Below are positions 6,521-7,735 of a stretch of DNA of 7,735 bases, piece by piece; the stretch's first letter is position 1; every line of letters begins with the position of its first letter. The position numbers and the translations under genes were made by a program. Under the pieces are notes generated by a model, which was not told the origin of the DNA, did not search any database, and saw only the letters and a list, made by a program, of their open reading frames with translations. The stretch is from an uncultured Shinella sp. (GTDB taxonomy: Bacteria > Pseudomonadota > Alphaproteobacteria > Rhizobiales > Rhizobiaceae): positions 1 through 7,735 of the forward strand of contig CAMLOC010000148.1 in the NCBI GenBank assembly GCA_946481465.1, in the 5' to 3' direction.

Positions 6521-7735
6521 GTGCGCAGCACGTTGGACCAGAGATCACGCCTACTTTCGCTTCGCGACGTCGCAAGCCAGATCAACAGCGGCGGCGACCT
6601 CGCCACAGTGCTGCACCAGTTGATCGCGGCCGCCTGCCGGCATGCCGACTGGGCTCTCGGCTCGATCATGGGCATCGATGCCGCGCACGGCTATGCCCAT
6701 GTCATCGTCCGGCACGATCCGACGCTCATCCATCGCGCGCTGCCCGACCGGTGGGAGCTTGCCAACAGCCCGTCGCTGATCGCGCTCCAGCGCAACCAGC
6801 CGGTCTACATCCGCGATGCGCGGGAAAGCGTCGAGTTTCCCGGCTATCGCAAGGAGGCCTTCGAGCGCGACTACCGCACCGTCCTCGTCATGCCGATGAA
6901 TTGCGCGGATGCCGAGGGCCGTCCGATGGTGCTGAGCGTGATCGCCCGCGCCGTGACGGAGGTGACGGAGGACGACCTCGCCTTTTTGGGAACGATCATC
7001 CATCTCGGTGCGATCGCGGTCGAGAAGCAGCACCGTCTCGCCGCCGAGAAACGCGCGGCCGAACGGCTCGACCGGGCGCTGACGGCGCACACCTCGCTAT
7101 TGGAGAACGTGCTGAGCGACGGTTCGGTCTCCTCGCTTGCCGCGATGGTCGGCAGGCTCTTGCCCAATCCGCTCGTCGTGGTGGATTTCACCGTCAACCA
7201 GGTGATTGCCGGTCGCTCTCCGCTGGCGGCGGATTTCGACGATGCAGCATGGGCGGCGGCCGCGCCCACGGTCTTTGCCCGGCCCCTCATCCGCGCGGCG
7301 CGGGAGGCGGTGGAGCGCGGCAGGACGGAGACGGCGCCGATCTTCCTCGAGGACGGATCCCGGCGGCTGCGCGTCTCGGCCCGCACGGAACCCCTGACGG
7401 TGGATCGCCAACTGGTCGGCGCGCTCGTCATCTTCCCCTCGGCGGCAGCGGAAGGCGAACTGGACCAGTTGATGCTCGACAGCGCGAAATTCGCGCTCAG
7501 CGTCCAGATGATGCGCAGCTTCCTGCGCTTCCGCTTCGAGACGCGCACGCAGAGCGAACTGTTCTTCGAAATCGTCGAGCGGCGCTGGCGCGATGCCGCG
7601 GATATCGGCCAGCGGGCCGCCCGGCTCGGGCTCGACCTGTCGGCGCCGCAGCAGATGATCGTGGTGGATTTTCCCGACCGCGCCAAGGCTTTCGGCGGCG
7701 GCTCCGTCGATGTCGAGCACACGCTCTCGCGCATC
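6521..7735 (+). CDS. GAF-domain transcriptional regulator, PucR/CdaR-like, partial at C-terminus
   Basis: The frame is open to the right edge, giving 405 residues if it starts at the GTG at 6521. About residues 12-168 look like a GAF-type sensor: RDVASQINSGGDLATVLHQL at 15-34, then VLVMPMN and LAFLGTIIHLGAIAVEKQ. A charged helix at about 168-198 (EKQHRLAAEKRAAERLDRAL) links to a second domain at about 203-310, starting near LLPNPLVVVDFTVNQV, which may also be a sensor. From about 345, RWRDAADIGQRAARLGLDLS and QMIVVDFPD resemble the opening of the CdaR GGDEF-like region of PucR-type regulators. The helix-turn-helix expected at the far C-terminus is beyond the window, so DNA binding is inferred. 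The start is uncertain: GGGGAG abuts GTG 6521 and is 11 nt from the in-frame TTG at 6533. Divergence from the PF06684 gene suggests control of that gene. Confidence 0.8.
   Translation, partial: MRSTLDQRSRLLSLRDVASQINSGGDLATVLHQLIAAACRHADWALGSIMGIDAAHGYAHVIVRHDPTLIHRALPDRWELANSPSLIALQRNQPVYIRDARESVEFPGYRKEAFERDYRTVLVMPMNCADAEGRPMVLSVIARAVTEVTEDDLAFLGTIIHLGAIAVEKQHRLAAEKRAAERLDRALTAHTSLLENVLSDGSVSSLAAMVGRLLPNPLVVVDFTVNQVIAGRSPLAADFDDAAWAAAAPTVFARPLIRAAREAVERGRTETAPIFLEDGSRRLRVSARTEPLTVDRQLVGALVIFPSAAAEGELDQLMLDSAKFALSVQMMRSFLRFRFETRTQSELFFEIVERRWRDAADIGQRAARLGLDLSAPQQMIVVDFPDRAKAFGGGSVDVEHTLSRI

Noticed and set aside
6871..7734. Minus-strand open frames (including 6551-7090 and 7097-7720) opposite the GAF/PucR-like regulator
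   Set aside because: The plus-strand frame gives coherent domains and runs through the whole region; the antisense products are Arg/Ser/Ala-rich shadows.

Overview
The window looks like part of an alphaproteobacterial genome, most likely from the Rhizobiales (Rhizobium, Ensifer, Shinella or Agrobacterium type). The grounds are high GC with strong GC3 bias, long antisense shadow ORFs, tightly packed ABC-importer operons, and the mix of CUT1 sugar importer, FCD-type GntR regulator and PF06684 genes. This assignment is inference from gene content and codon style. No rRNA, tRNA, CRISPR or insertion sequence was found.

Positions 1-4557 hold a minus-strand operon read from right to left: an FCD-type GntR regulator, an HSL-family alpha/beta hydrolase, a periplasmic sugar-binding protein, a MalF-like permease, and a MalG-like permease cut by the left edge. 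Two junctions are ATGA stop/start overlaps (regulator/hydrolase and permease/permease). The binding-protein gene carries an apparent 1-nt deletion near 1930-1931 that breaks its last ~87 codons. Two strong hairpins lie between the binding-protein gene and the first permease gene.

Positions 4558-4657 are a divergent control region. It contains a 28-bp AT-rich palindrome (4592-4619), the best candidate operator for the GntR protein, lying within the predicted regulator promoter and overlapping a weaker predicted promoter for the divergent gene. To its right, on the plus strand, is the matching UgpC/MsmK/MalK-type ATPase (4658-5737). Together the genes encode a complete CUT1 importer (binding protein, two permeases, ATPase) with its own regulator and a cytoplasmic esterase/lipase-like hydrolase. 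This fits uptake of an acylated or esterified sugar-like compound that is de-esterified inside the cell; the substrate cannot be read from the sequence.

Positions 5765-7735 form a second unit: a minus-strand gene of the 'amino acid synthesis' family (PF06684, formerly DUF1185), convergent with the ATPase gene, and a divergent plus-strand regulator with a GAF-like N-terminus and the start of a PucR/CdaR-type C-terminal region, cut by the right edge. The PF06684 leader can fold into a hairpin whose 3' arm reaches the ribosome-binding site. Apart from the binding-protein frameshift, every complete gene appears intact. I see no clear new multi-gene defence or mobile system; the points of interest are the regulatory architecture, the esterase-plus-importer pairing and the poorly characterised PF06684/regulator pair.
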